Of a stretch of DNA of 64,000 bases, positions 11,331 to 22,481 are shown in pieces. A program made the position numbers and the translations under genes. Origin of the DNA: Trichosporon coremiiforme (Eukaryota > Basidiomycota > Tremellomycetes > Trichosporonales > Trichosporonaceae); assembly GCA_039545355.1 (NCBI GenBank), contig BCJJ01000005.1, positions 1,239,008-1,303,007 of the forward strand, given 5' to 3'. The notes under the pieces were generated by a model, which saw nothing but the letters and a program-made list of their open reading frames with translations, made no database searches and was not told where the DNA came from. Each line of letters opens with the position of its first letter. Within the stretch, counting starts at the first letter, position 1.

Positions 11331-13481
11331 ATGACTGCGACATTGACGACCCTGTCAACCTCCTTCAGCAAGCTGACGAGATGGTTGACTCCCACGCCTT
11401 CAACCTCGCCGCCGCTGCTGCACTACAAGCTGGCGTCTGACGATGCCTACGGCCCCGACGGTTCCGCCCGGAATTACTGCCCGAATTGCGGCGTGTACTG
11501 GCTCAATGATGAGGTGAGTTCCCCACTGTCTTTCCTGTCCACGACCTGTCCCCAGCCACCTTTGTTCGACCGGTGCGCGCAGCGTGGCAAATGCTGTGGC
11601 AACCTTGTGTGCATGGGCTGCGCGGTGCACACTGTGTGACATGACCCACCCAAACAAACACGAGGCAAGTGGCCAACCGGTATGCTCACGGTGTGGTGAT
11701 GGGCCATTGTTCAGCCGCGAACCGGCCACAACAAGACCGACCAAAGGTGTTGGCATGACGCGCAACACAGGGTGACAAACCCTAAACATCCCAAGAAACA
11801 CTACTGACATTAAGGTGGCGATGTACTCGCTGGGGACAGTGTACGAGCTCGAGAAGCTCCAGGCGCTTGGCAACAGAGCCTTCAATCGGTACAAGGTGAG
11901 TTCAGCTCTATTGTTGTACTGGCCGCGCCCCTTGTCTGTTCTCGTGCCCTTGTCCCTCTGCCCTCAATGTGGCGGTGTGCGTGTGTGCATCCCGTGTTCG
12001 GCGCGGCTGCGTGCCGATTCCAGGCTCTGCCAGCCGCTGCGGCCATGCATGGGAGGCGTGCCGCCAGCCTGCATCCGGCCACTGTGGTTACGCACACGCG
12101 TCAGCAAGACAATAGAACGATATGGGTATGGGCCGATGGCCGTCGATCGTGACAGCCCATTGCGAACTAAGGGGAGCGGTCTAGGACAATAGCGCGATAC
12201 AGTCATCTTCGAGTTAGTGCTGACTCGGCAGGCTGAGCGCCTCATCCTCCTCCGGGATCTATACGACGGTACCGGAAGCGCGCCGAAGGCATGCTCGCGA
12301 AGTATGTCCAACATTATTGCGCCCATTCGACAATGGTCTCGCGATCGCATTCTGAAGGTGCGCTCCCGTGTCCACCGCACTCTGGACGTGCAGCAGGAGC
12401 AAGTCAACAGTGATATTGAGGCTCTCAAGGTGAGTTGGTGCTCCGCTTCCTTGCCTTCTGGTGGTCGTGCCGCAGATTTCGTCTCGAATCCACCGTGTTT
12501 CCTCCGACGGCTTCGCTTCTATTTGTCAGCGGTTGCCCCGCTACGGCTGTGTAGGCAGCGTATCGAGACCAGCCCATGCAGGCCCAACATGCCGGTTACG
12601 ATACTGCGCGGCTCGCGTGATGCGGCCTGGTGTGCTAGTGCGACGTAGCGTGCGTCTAGCGTGAACTGCGTTTCGGAAGCAGGGCTGTCGGTTGTTTGCC
12701 GTGTTTGAGCCCGAAACGGCGACGTTGCCGCCCACTGGTGGGGTGGCGACCCATCTGCTGTCGGCGACTGCAAGTGGGCTAGCTCAAAGCTCATTCCCCA
12801 TGCTTCGTTATCTCGAAGCCGTGGGGCAATGACCGCCGAGAAGCGCCGCATCTACTTTGGGTGGCAAAGTGGCGTTCCGGTAATGAGCGCTTCTGCCATG
12901 TCTTCCCCTACTCCCCACAACAACGTACATCAGCTGACGCCCCACAGCGTAAGATCATCTGCAACATCCACGGGCACGGCTTCAGCGCCCTGACGGCGTG
13001 GGACGACTACCTGTCTTCGCGTAAGCACTGGTCTGGTTCTGAGCTGCGCGACCTCGAGCACTCGACGGACGACCTGCAGCGCGGCTGGGTCATGTTCGTC
13101 TCCATCCTGGACGATGCGGAGGCGAAGCAAGCCGCAGCAGCCAAGACAGTCGAGCTCTCTGAGCATCTGACGGATGAGCCCGAGTCGCTGCTGTCATCTC
13201 AGTCCTCGCCGTCGGACGAGTACTCCTCGTATCCAGTCCCGTCTCGTTATGCGCGCAGTCCGCAATCTAGCGCCGAGCACGGCGGTTTCCAGTCGGCTCG
13301 GAATCACAAGCACAGCAAGGGCAGGCATAGCACCAGCTCGGCACGCAGCCCGAGTCCTCCCGTCCAAGGCGAGAATGAGGACGACCGCGTGGTCGCCTGT
13401 CTTCTCGCGAGGAATACGAGGAGCTGGATGCCTCGCACGCCGCGCCGTTGCTCAAGTCGCGAGAGCGATTACAGCTACTAA
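11331..13481 (+). CDS. Unrecognised protein, four exons
   Basis: Exons 11331-11513, 11815-11895, 12232-12429 and 12948-13481, all joined in phase 0 with GTGAGT donors and CTGAC branch points, give about 331 residues. Exon 1 contains a possible metal-binding pair (NYCPNCGVYW). Exons 2-3 encode a helical segment with an AERLILLRDLYDG motif and a following coiled region. Exon 4 starts with IICNIHGHGFSALTAWDDYL and ends in a Ser-rich, probably disordered tail. I do not recognise the family. After about 13380 the alternative frame reads as a more protein-like acidic helix, so the annotated C-terminus may be shifted (see findings). Introns 1-3 are long for this window (301, 336 and 518 nt). Confidence 0.7.
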
Positions 13482-14360
13482 GCTGAGCTGAGCCGCTGGA
13501 CGGAGAAGGAGAAGGAGGAGAGGCGGGAGAGTCTCGAGAGACAGTGAAGAGGAGAGAGGAGAAAGGCGGAGAGCGCCGGCGCTACACATCGGCCACACCC
13601 CAGTGCGTCGGCCACTCTTTTACCCAGTATTCCGATACCGCGACATCCACAATACCCCTACGCCTAGGCCGGCGCCAGACATTATAATGCCCGAACCAGC
13701 CATGTCCGAATGACTGCAGGCTGCTGTTCGACTTTATTCAATTGTTCAATCCACCTCGGTCGTCGTTTGACGACATTATGCCATATGCCTCAAGTTTCTG
13801 GTTGTAGTTCTTTGTTGTATTACAATGCAAGATACATTTCGACAGATACTATCGACAACCGACTCGTTCGGAACTCGTTTGCACTTCAGACTACTGACTC
13901 GGACGCGGTACGCTGTACTCATTCGGCCGGTTCGTGTTACAGCTCATGATCGTTTTCGTATCGTAACCTCGTGGCGGGTGCCACTGGATGATGCTGATGC
14001 AGATTCGCTGCTGTTTCGCCACGCATCACGGCTAAGGGAACTTGAGAAAACTTGACTATGACGACGGACATGCGGCATGCTGTGGGTGAGGGGATGGGGA
14101 TGGACCTAGGGATGCTGATGGTGAGGGGACAGTTGCAGTAAAAGGTTAGGTTGTAGTTGACAGGATTGGTGGTTTCTCGCGCCGCCTAGTGATGATCGAC
14201 AGTTCACGAGACGAGGAAAGGGCGTCTCGGTTCAGGCGTGTGCAGCAGGGTCGCTCCGGACGGAGCGGGAGGGGCTGCCGCTGCACACCAAGTATTCGAA
14301 CGTGTCGTTCTCGGTGGAGAAGACCTGGATTCCGGGCTCACTCGAGACTTGCTATGCTCC
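13482..14360. other. Intergenic, convergent gene ends
   Basis: About 880 bp between two convergent genes. It begins with a purine-rich (GGAGAA-type) stretch around 13500-13565 and becomes more AT-rich later, consistent with two 3' UTRs. No gene was supported. Confidence 0.5.
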
Positions 14361-17300
14361 CTAAGCGCCTAAGCCTGATAATTGCTCCCTCTCCTTGTTC
14401 CGGACACTGGGCGACTCGCTCGCCTTGCGGATGAACTGGATCGGCACGAGGGGACTGCCGGGGCCAAGGCTCTCCGGCGTCGTGTGGCTCAGCGGGGCAC
14501 TAACCCGCCTGGGCGTCTCGGGACTGGGCGCTCCCAGTCCCAGCTCGGAGCTGAATAAGGGTAACGATGCTCGCGGTCGGCTGGGAGTGCGGATGTCGCG
14601 TCCCGAGATCCCTGAGATCGAAGACGAGACGGTTGAACGAGCCGACGAGAAGGTGCGGTACCGCCTGGCTGCGGATAGGGACGAGGACGTGAGCGCAATG
14701 GGTGATGTGCTCAGGTCGGTGACGCGGATAGGGGTCTGAGGCTCCTCAATTTCCGGCACTTCCGGCACATCGCCTAGTTGATCCGCGCATCGATCGATGA
14801 GATAGCGTCCCAGCTCAACCCATCCACCACCGACGCGAACCATGACCGTGCGCGATCGAAGAATTCGACAGAAGCATAGCCGCGCCTTGGGCCCTGTGCC
14901 GATCCAGTATCGGCCGGACTCGTCGTGCCATTTGTCAGACTCTTTGTCACCTGCCGCGACGACAGAGATGTTTACGTCGAGGGTGTCGAGGACTTGGCGC
15001 ACCGCAGCGTCCAGCTTGTTGATGTTTCGCGGTGCAGGCTTTGGCCTGGGGCCAGGGGCTAGAGACTTGCGGGGTCGACGCGGTGGCCGCTCGAAGCCCT
15101 TGTCCTGACCCTGCTCAGTAGCCGCTAACGACGATCCACTGTTGGAGCGAGATAGTCGAAAGGGCTGAGGGACAGTGGTGGTGATTCTCGAACGGGCTGG
15201 GCTGGGAGAAGGGATTGGTGGTGCGCTCTTGCGCGCTCGGCGGGGTGCCGGCGATTCCTGAGGTCGGGGGGTCGGCGCTCCACCAGACGCAAATCTACTG
15301 CGGATGGAGTGTGCCCTCGACGACGGTCCGGGGCCTGTGCTGGCAAATGAGTACGTGCTGCGCGATGCCGAGGAAACACGCCGGCGGGCAAGTCCAGATT
15401 CGGGGGTTCTCGCGGTGCTGTCAGAGTCGACGACGGAAGATGAAACCAGCGACGAAGAAACCGCGCTGGGAGGTGCGGCTTCCCCATCAGCCATTCCTCG
15501 TAGATCCGCCCATGCCCGAGCAATACGCTGTCTTTCCGTCTTGACTCGAATGTCACCAGTATGCGGCTCAGACACTGTGTGAAGCGCCTTGACTGCAGAG
15601 GCGGCCTCGTCTCGCAGCTTCTTGCACGTAACAGGGCTCCCTGAGTCCAAGGCATCGAGGAGTTTGCTGAACGCCTTATCACAGACAGCGACCGCGTCTC
15701 CGACGGAAGCAAGGCCCCCAAGATCGGGAACCAGCGCTCCTTGGCGGTTGACCTCGTCGAGGAGACGAACCATGTCGGGGCTCTGGTTCGGATCCTTCTT
15801 CGCTAAGGTGCGCGCGTTGTTTGAGATCGAAGCGAATGTGGCCGTCAGTGACTTTGCAACATGAGTGCTGGGTAGGCGGCGGTGCTTCGGAGTTTTCTTC
15901 AGCGACTCAGGCGTGGGATGAACGATAGCCTCCAGCTCTAGAGCACCGAGCTTATCCGACAGAGCCTTAATATTCCGGCTTTGGCTGGTGTTGAGCTTAG
16001 GCGTCGATGGTGCCTCCGGAGCGGGTGCAGCGACGGCGTTTGCACGAGTTTCAGCTGCCAACTCGCTCTCAAGCACGAATTGATCGACTTCCGTGCGCAG
16101 CTCTTCGGCGCCAGCAATGGCGTTGAGGCCCTCTTCACGGGCATCATCAGCTGATGAAAAGACGTCGGCAGCGCGCTGGATATTGACACTGCTATGAGCG
16201 TCGGCACTCAATGCCTCATTGAGGTCGCCGATCGCCTCCTGGACGTTTTTGGTGGGATCAGTCAGCTTGCCAAGAGCACAGTTTTGGATCTCCTTGGCCA
16301 GATCCAAAACGGTGTCTTCGTCAACCTTGCGAGCTCCTGCGACTTCGCCCTGAAGCGATTCAATAACGCCTCGCAGAGCCGCCGAATGAGCTGCCAGAGT
16401 CGCAGTCGCTTCTTTCACGGGACCAGTCCAGCATTCAAACGCGACTTCCTCAGAGGCGGCAAGGAGATGAGTCAAGGCTGCAGTGACGCGTGACGATTGT
16501 CGGTTGATTTCGGCCCGGACACTGTCGTCGAGTGCCTCGAGATCAATCATTGTTGTCTCATCCACATCGAAGTCACGTTCCGTTCCGACAGGCGTGAGCG
16601 GCGGTGTCAAGGGACCAGACGATTGCCTACGAGGAGTGGCAAATCCTGATGAGCTGCCAGACACAAGGGGGACGCGCTTGGCGATGCCGTCGCTCCACTC
16701 GGTTACGACGATCTTGATGCCAGCAACGTTGTCGAGGGCGTCGTTGATGTTCTCGTTGGATGTCGTCATGGCGTCACGCGCAGTATCAAGAGTCACTAGG
16801 TGCTCGGCCGCCTCGCTGCTAACGGAAGCGACCGTCTTCGCCTGGCGAGTAACTCTGGACAGGAGACCCAAATCGCGTCTCGCAGCATCGATGTTTTCCT
16901 GGTTGGCCGTTGACGCTTCCCTCAGCGGCATTGTGACAGGTAGACGACTGCCGATGAGCTTCTCCAGCCTAGCCAGATCTTCTCCAGCGCTTTCCGCTTG
17001 TTGAACAATCGTCTGCAGGTCGTCCTCCAGGTCCTCATATTTGTGAAAGACAGAAGAGCGCGACGACCATGCCGCACGGTTGATCGCAGTGATGAGCTTC
17101 TTTCGCAGCTCCTCAACATCAATCGAGACGTCAGAGTTATCTCTCCGGACGCCGAGGATGATCGGAAGCGCTTCGTGGTCGATCTTGACGCTGTTCGAAA
17201 GGTTGGCACAACGTCTGGCGACGTCAACAAGGTCGGAGGCGTCGTCATTCACAATCGTGCCCAGATCATCGGGGATCCCCGTTCCTGGAGCAAGCCTCTT

Positions 17301-19058
17301 GACCGCCATGGGCGGTTGCAGAGCTTTGCGGTACTGCATCAGAGCCAGGATTGTGGCCTCCTGAGTGTCAGACGCCGCCCGCACCAACATGTTGCCGCTG
17401 TCGATCCAGTCCGGCACCGCTGCCAGCCAACCCGCATGATCGTCGCCGTTCCGAGCGACGTCCTCAAGAGACGGCCGGGGCGCCTCTGCAATGCCCTGTT
17501 CGAACTTGAGCAAGGTTTGATGTAGCTGGTGACGGAGAGTCTTCACTCTATTCTGCTGTGCCAATAGCGATTCCCGTGCCTTCAAGAGCGAACTGTAGAA
17601 GATGAGAGCCTTCTTGGCGACGTCCAGTTCGTCCTGCGCCTCTTTCCGTACCGCCCTCAATACACTCTCGATATCCTTGTTGTGTTGGTCTTTCGAAGGG
17701 AAGGAAGCATGGGTTGGTCGAGGGAACGTGTCGTCGATCTCTGCTGGCAGAACGTCCGATGCCTCCTTGTGCAGTTGGTTCAATTCGGCATGCGTGAAGC
17801 TCGAGGCAGGCTCTGCCAGGGCCAGCTCAATCTTGCTCAAGAACTGGCCAGCAAGGTGGCGAGAATGGTTACAGGCGACGTAGTATTCGTGGGCTTTCTT
17901 CGACTGCCCCTCAAACAGAGAGCACCAATTCACGCGCTCTCCGATATCTTTCGCGTCTTCCTCCAACGATTCCTGGATTTCGATGAATGCTTCTGGCACA
18001 GCTCCTTTTCGCCGGTTGGCTTCATCCTCCATCGGCCCCTCAATGCCTCCAAGGTCCTTCATTCGACCGGCCGAGTCAATCATTCTGTCAAGGACAGTGC
18101 TCGCTCGCTTGACAAGATTGAAAGCGTAATTGCGATGTCGTGTTTGCAGACCCACGAGCTGAGACCTAAGGATCGAGATGTGGAGAGCCGACTTCGAGGC
18201 GCTGCGCACAGGCGATGGGGTCAGCTGTCTCATGGGGTTCCCGCCCAGAGCGGCATACGATCCAGAAGGGGACTGGAGCAGGGCCTCGGTTAATGATGGT
18301 CCCTGCGATGATGGTGATGCTTTCGACGGGTCGGGGGCCTTCATATTAGAACGGCTGTCGAGCGCCGGAGCGCCCGGCATCCACGCTTGGGCCACTTCCA
18401 CCACATGGTCGATGTCGAACTTGACGCTGGCCGACTCGCGGGTTGCTTCGAATCTCAGGTCGTCCCACTGCAGTCTCAAGGCGGTGAGCTCGAGAAGCGC
18501 TTCTCTGTCACGCAGTAGAGTGTGGAGGTGGTCGATGATAACGATGAGCTCCAACGTAACCTCGACCAGATCGGTCGATGGCTGAGTGAGAGGCATACGC
18601 GTCAGAACTGCCTGTGTCAGTACCCTGGGCGATCTGAAATTGTTGATGCGACTTACCTCGAGTCTTCTGCTTCATGCGCTCCATGTCGCCGTCGTCAAAC
18701 CTGTTGACCTCATCCTCGAGTGCGTTTCTCTCGTTCTGCCATGCTGCGAGTTGCGCGCGATCGGGTAGCCGCCATTCGGACTTGTCGGCGCCTGCACGCA
18801 CGTAACCAGAGGTGCTCTTGGAGTCGGCGACGAGATATGGATGCACGAAAGGATAGACGCGAGGCAATGCCTTGAGTGACTGAGCATCAGTGAGCTTGAC
18901 GGTTCTCCCTGACGGATGCTTGGTGGTGCTTGGCATGCGTGTAAACGTACCTCAAGCTTCCCTTCAAACCAGTTGCGCTTGTCGATGAATGCCAGCAGCT
19001 CCTGCTGGTCCGCGAAGGAGAGGTCTTGCGTGGGACCCGTCGAGCGGTTCAGAGTCAT
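14361..19058 (-). CDS. GAR (GAS2-related) domain microtubule-binding protein, KAR9-like
   Basis: Three exons (19058-18951, 18879-18657, 18607-14361) give 1525 residues. The bulk is helical, with several predicted coiled segments (about 110-1000), as in KAR9-type and spectrin-like fungal proteins. Residues about 1030-1290 are Ser/Pro/Arg-rich and basic. Around 1308-1390 lies a GAR domain, recognised by the segment IGTGPKARLCFCRILRSR and the motif VRVGGGWVELGRYLIDRC, the signature of GAS2 and spectraplakin microtubule-binding domains. A short Ser/Arg-rich tail follows. Expected role: linking microtubules to actin or cortical partners, for example in spindle orientation. In exon 3 the acceptor chosen (CAG ending at 18608) is the second of two nearby CAGs, because only it keeps the frame. 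Calling it KAR9 orthology is inference. Confidence 0.85.
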
Positions 19059-19933
19059 GGTGTTCACGTTCTAATACGACATCGGATGACGGGTGGTCGG
19101 TGGTCGGTGGAGGGGTGGGTGAGCTCAAGGAAGGTAGTCTCGAAAGGAAGGTGCCGTGTTGGGAGTGGAGGGAAGGGAGGAGATGGGAAGGAGCGCGTGG
19201 TGGATGCCCTTAAGAGAAAGAGAGAGGGAAAGCGGAGGGGAGAGAAGAAGAGGGAAGCGGGAGTCGGAGGAGGAGAAGGAGATGTCAAGACGTCAAGTGA
19301 GTGCGAGACGAGCCGAACGCAAGACAAAGCAACACGGTGCGCGGTGCAACGACAAGAAATGACGAAGTTGCTCTGGCCCTCAGGCGCGGGCGGCCAGCGG
19401 TCAGATGCGGCCTTGGCTGCCAGATGTGCGACCCTTTGCCAAATGAGGTTACCGTGCCTGAGGCAGAGTGAGCCAGCATTCTATAGTCCGCCTAAGATCA
19501 CTATTACAGCGTGCCTGGGAAGATTACACTCTGCCTAAATCTAACGTAAACGGGACCCTCAACGACCATGTTTCCCCTGCAGTCTCAGTCTCGCAGAGCA
19601 TACTTAGCCATACCCAGCTACGGTGAGCACCGGCCATCCATCGCGCCCTGCATCTCCTGGCTCTCATGCCTCCCCTAGCCCCTGGCCCAGAATCACCTCA
19701 GCAAGTGCAGCTGCAGCTTGCCCCCAGTGGCCACTTGGATCATGCATACAGAGCAATCGTCATGCCGACTGCTCACTGGACATCCATTTCCATCCTGCCG
19801 ATTTCGGGCCAGATTCGGCATGCATCACCCATCGCCCCGGCATCTTGTTTGTCTTCTCCCCATCCTCCATCCTCCATCCTCCATCCTCCGACCCCACCGG
19901 CGACTCACCATGCTTTGAGCGCTGCGATTACAC
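19059..19933. other. Bidirectional promoter region
   Basis: About 875 bp separate the divergent starts of the GAR-domain gene and OMA1. It includes a purine-rich stretch (19120-19290) likely belonging to the GAR gene leader and a pyrimidine-rich leader before OMA1. No further gene was supported. Confidence 0.5.
19861..19888 (+). repeat. Tandem 7-bp repeat (CATCCTC)x4
   Basis: Four perfect head-to-tail copies of CATCCTC, 46 bp upstream of the OMA1 start, in the pyrimidine-rich leader. Likely length-variable between strains. Confidence 0.8.
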
Positions 19934-22287
19934 ATGATGTCCTTCGTCCCCTCCACTCTCAGATCAACATGCGCACTGCACCTTCTCTTGCCCGCTCGCA
20001 CCCAGCACACTCGCCTTTGTGTCACTTTAGTGTGCCGAAACGCCCACGCGTCTTCCTTGCTAGCGAGCGCTCAACCGTCGTCAACCTCACGAAGCTTCTC
20101 AACAACGCCGACAGTGTTTAGGAGCCTGCTACTGAATGCTAGCAAAGGGAAGCAGCATTGGGATAGTCCGCTGCGTTCGCATGCATGTGCTCCGCGGTCA
20201 CTAGGCCTGGGCACCGTCGCCTGGCGGGTAGCTCAAGCCTCCCCACTCAGCGCAGCACGAAGACATCGGCAGCCAAGCGGCGGAAGGGGCTTTCATGCTA
20301 CGGCACGGCGTGAGGCGCTTCCGCTCCTCCCTGCACTAGGCGTCTTCTTCAAAGTGAGTCGTGCGGGCGCGGAGAGGCATGTCAAATGCTAACAGTTGCG
20401 ATCAGGGCACAACAATCCTGGGTCTAGCAACCGGCTTGTCGCGGGTCCTGATCTCGTTCTTTCCGATCGGCACCCTTGCAACCCTCCGCATGGCGCGCGG
20501 GGTGACATGGCTCGAGAAGGATAAGCGGATCCCCGACGCGTCGCACGACGCAGAGGAGTTCTGGAAGATGTGGTGCGAGGACGAGCGCCCGATCCGCGTC
20601 AAGCAGCAGGAGGTGCCCTTCCTCATGAACTCACCGCAGGACGAGCACGGCGGCTACGTCCTACCGAACGGTCGCATCGCCTACTGCGCCCCTATGCCCA
20701 GGGGCTGGAAGCGGAAGATCGGGGATGGCAAGAGCGAGCCGGAGGCTCAGAAGCGGGCACAGGAGTACAAGCTGAAGTGGGTCGGCTTCTTCCTCCCACC
20801 TCTTCCGCCTGCGTCGAAGCGGTCGTACAGTGACCTGAAGCCAGAGGAGCAAGAGCAGGTCGGAGCCTTGCGGCGGTACTACTGCTCTCTGCGGCTGTTC
20901 AAGGATCAGCTGCGGAACTCGCGACTCGTTGTCGCGACGCTGATCGGGATCCCAATTCTGCTGCTGTGCCTCGTGTGGCTGACCGGCCTTGAGCGTGTGC
21001 CGCTGACGGGTCGGTGGCGGCTGATCCTCCTGACGCCCGAGGACGAGGAGGCGGTCTCGACGTCGCTCGAGGGCGCGAACTGGTTCAAGAGCGTGATCGC
21101 CCTACTGACAACGCCGGAGGCGCCGGCGCCGCCGATCCTCCCACTGAACGACTGGCGTTGGGGCTGGGCGCAGCGCACGCTCCGCCATCTCGAGCACGAA
21201 TGCGTCGCCGAGGTCTTCCGCGTCACGCAGGGCGACACATCGGCTCCAAAGGGAAAGGAGGCGACCTGGCCACCGCCACCGGAGTATCCCCTCCTTCCGC
21301 GCGTGCGAGCCAGTGCACGGCTACACGCCGTACTTCCTGGTGGCGACAAGTCGGGACAGGAGCATTTCGAACTCGGCCCGCCGTACAGCTTGATGTTGAT
21401 GGAAAGCCCGGAGAAGAATGCGTTCTCGTATGGCTTTGGCGCGAACGGCGCAGGCGGCATCGTGCTCTACACTGGCTTGCTGGACGACATCATGGCGCAA
21501 AACGGCAGCCCGCCTCCGCCGCCGCCGAAACGTAGCTGGCTCGCGCGTCTCTTCCTCCCACCACCGCCGCAACCGATCCACCCGACCCCGAGCGAGAAAC
21601 AGGACTTGCACCTCGCCATAGTGCTCGCGCACGAGATGGCCCACCTCCTGCTCAGCCACCACCTCGAGACCCTCTCCCACCAGCAGGTGCTGTGGCCCTC
21701 CGTCCTCGGCCTCAGCATGGACATGCTCCGCGCCTTCATCTGGCCCTTCACGTGAGTCGCGGGAGCGACCAAGCTACCTGTCTCGGTCTGCAAGCTGACA
21801 AGCAGTATCTTCCTCGGACCAACGGTGAACGATGCGCTGGCCAGTGTTGGCCACACGACCACCGAGGAGATGAGCAAGTCGCAGTTCGTCGGTTTCGACA
21901 AGGGGCACGAGTACGAGGCCGACCTCCTCGCTCTCCGGTATGTTTGATCTGCCCTCTCCTCCTCCTTTCCTCTCCTGGAGCTAGGAGGTTTCGATGTCTA
22001 CGGCAGCTGACCGCAGTCTCCTCGCCATCGCAGGCTACGACCCGAAGGAGGCCGTCGAGGACTTTGCGGACTCGATCGCGCAGCTTGACGAGATGCAGTC
22101 CGAGACGGAGCGGAGGCGCTCTTGGTGGAGCCTGTTCAAATTGTGGAACAACTCGCACCCGAGCGTCAGTGAGCGCGTCGGCAAGATGCGCGATGAACTC
22201 AAGAAGTGGGACACGTATCGTCTCGAGCACCCCTTCATCGACGGCGCGCAGCCAGCCCAGCTCGCCACAAACGGACAGAAGCAGTAA
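19934..22287 (+). CDS. OMA1: Mitochondrial inner-membrane metalloprotease OMA1 (M48)
   Basis: Stress-activated zinc protease of the mitochondrial inner membrane. Four exons (19934-20353, 20406-21751, 21806-21937, 22017-22287) give 722 residues. The N-terminus is Arg/Ser-rich with almost no acids, typical of a presequence, and contains RSFSTT. A hydrophobic segment lies at 141-158 and a clear transmembrane helix near 316-338 (VVATLIGIPILLLCLVWLTG). The catalytic HEMAH motif is at about 549-553, and the third ligand lies in GHEYEAD (about E624), which falls in exon 3. The order of transmembrane helix then HExxH then ExEAD matches OMA1. A 60-80-residue Pro-rich insertion near 515-540 is unusual. 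An ATG at 19937 is an equally possible start. Confidence 0.92.
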
Positions 22288-22481
22288 ATAGACACCCCGA
22301 CCTCAGCATTTCATAGAACACTCATTTCTTCCAACTTTGTATTGCTACCAGATAGACCCTGTTGTTCATGCACTACTCCCAACATTGCACTTGGCGTGGT
22401 CCAGACCGCAAATACATCGAATCTGACCTACTGACATATTATCTAAACTAAATGTGGTGTTACAAGCTTCTTACTCTCCCC

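Noticed and set aside
18608..18612. Alternative acceptor four bases earlier in the GAR-domain gene
   Set aside because: Using the first CAG (ending 18612) puts the 1400-codon downstream exon out of frame; the second CAG restores it.
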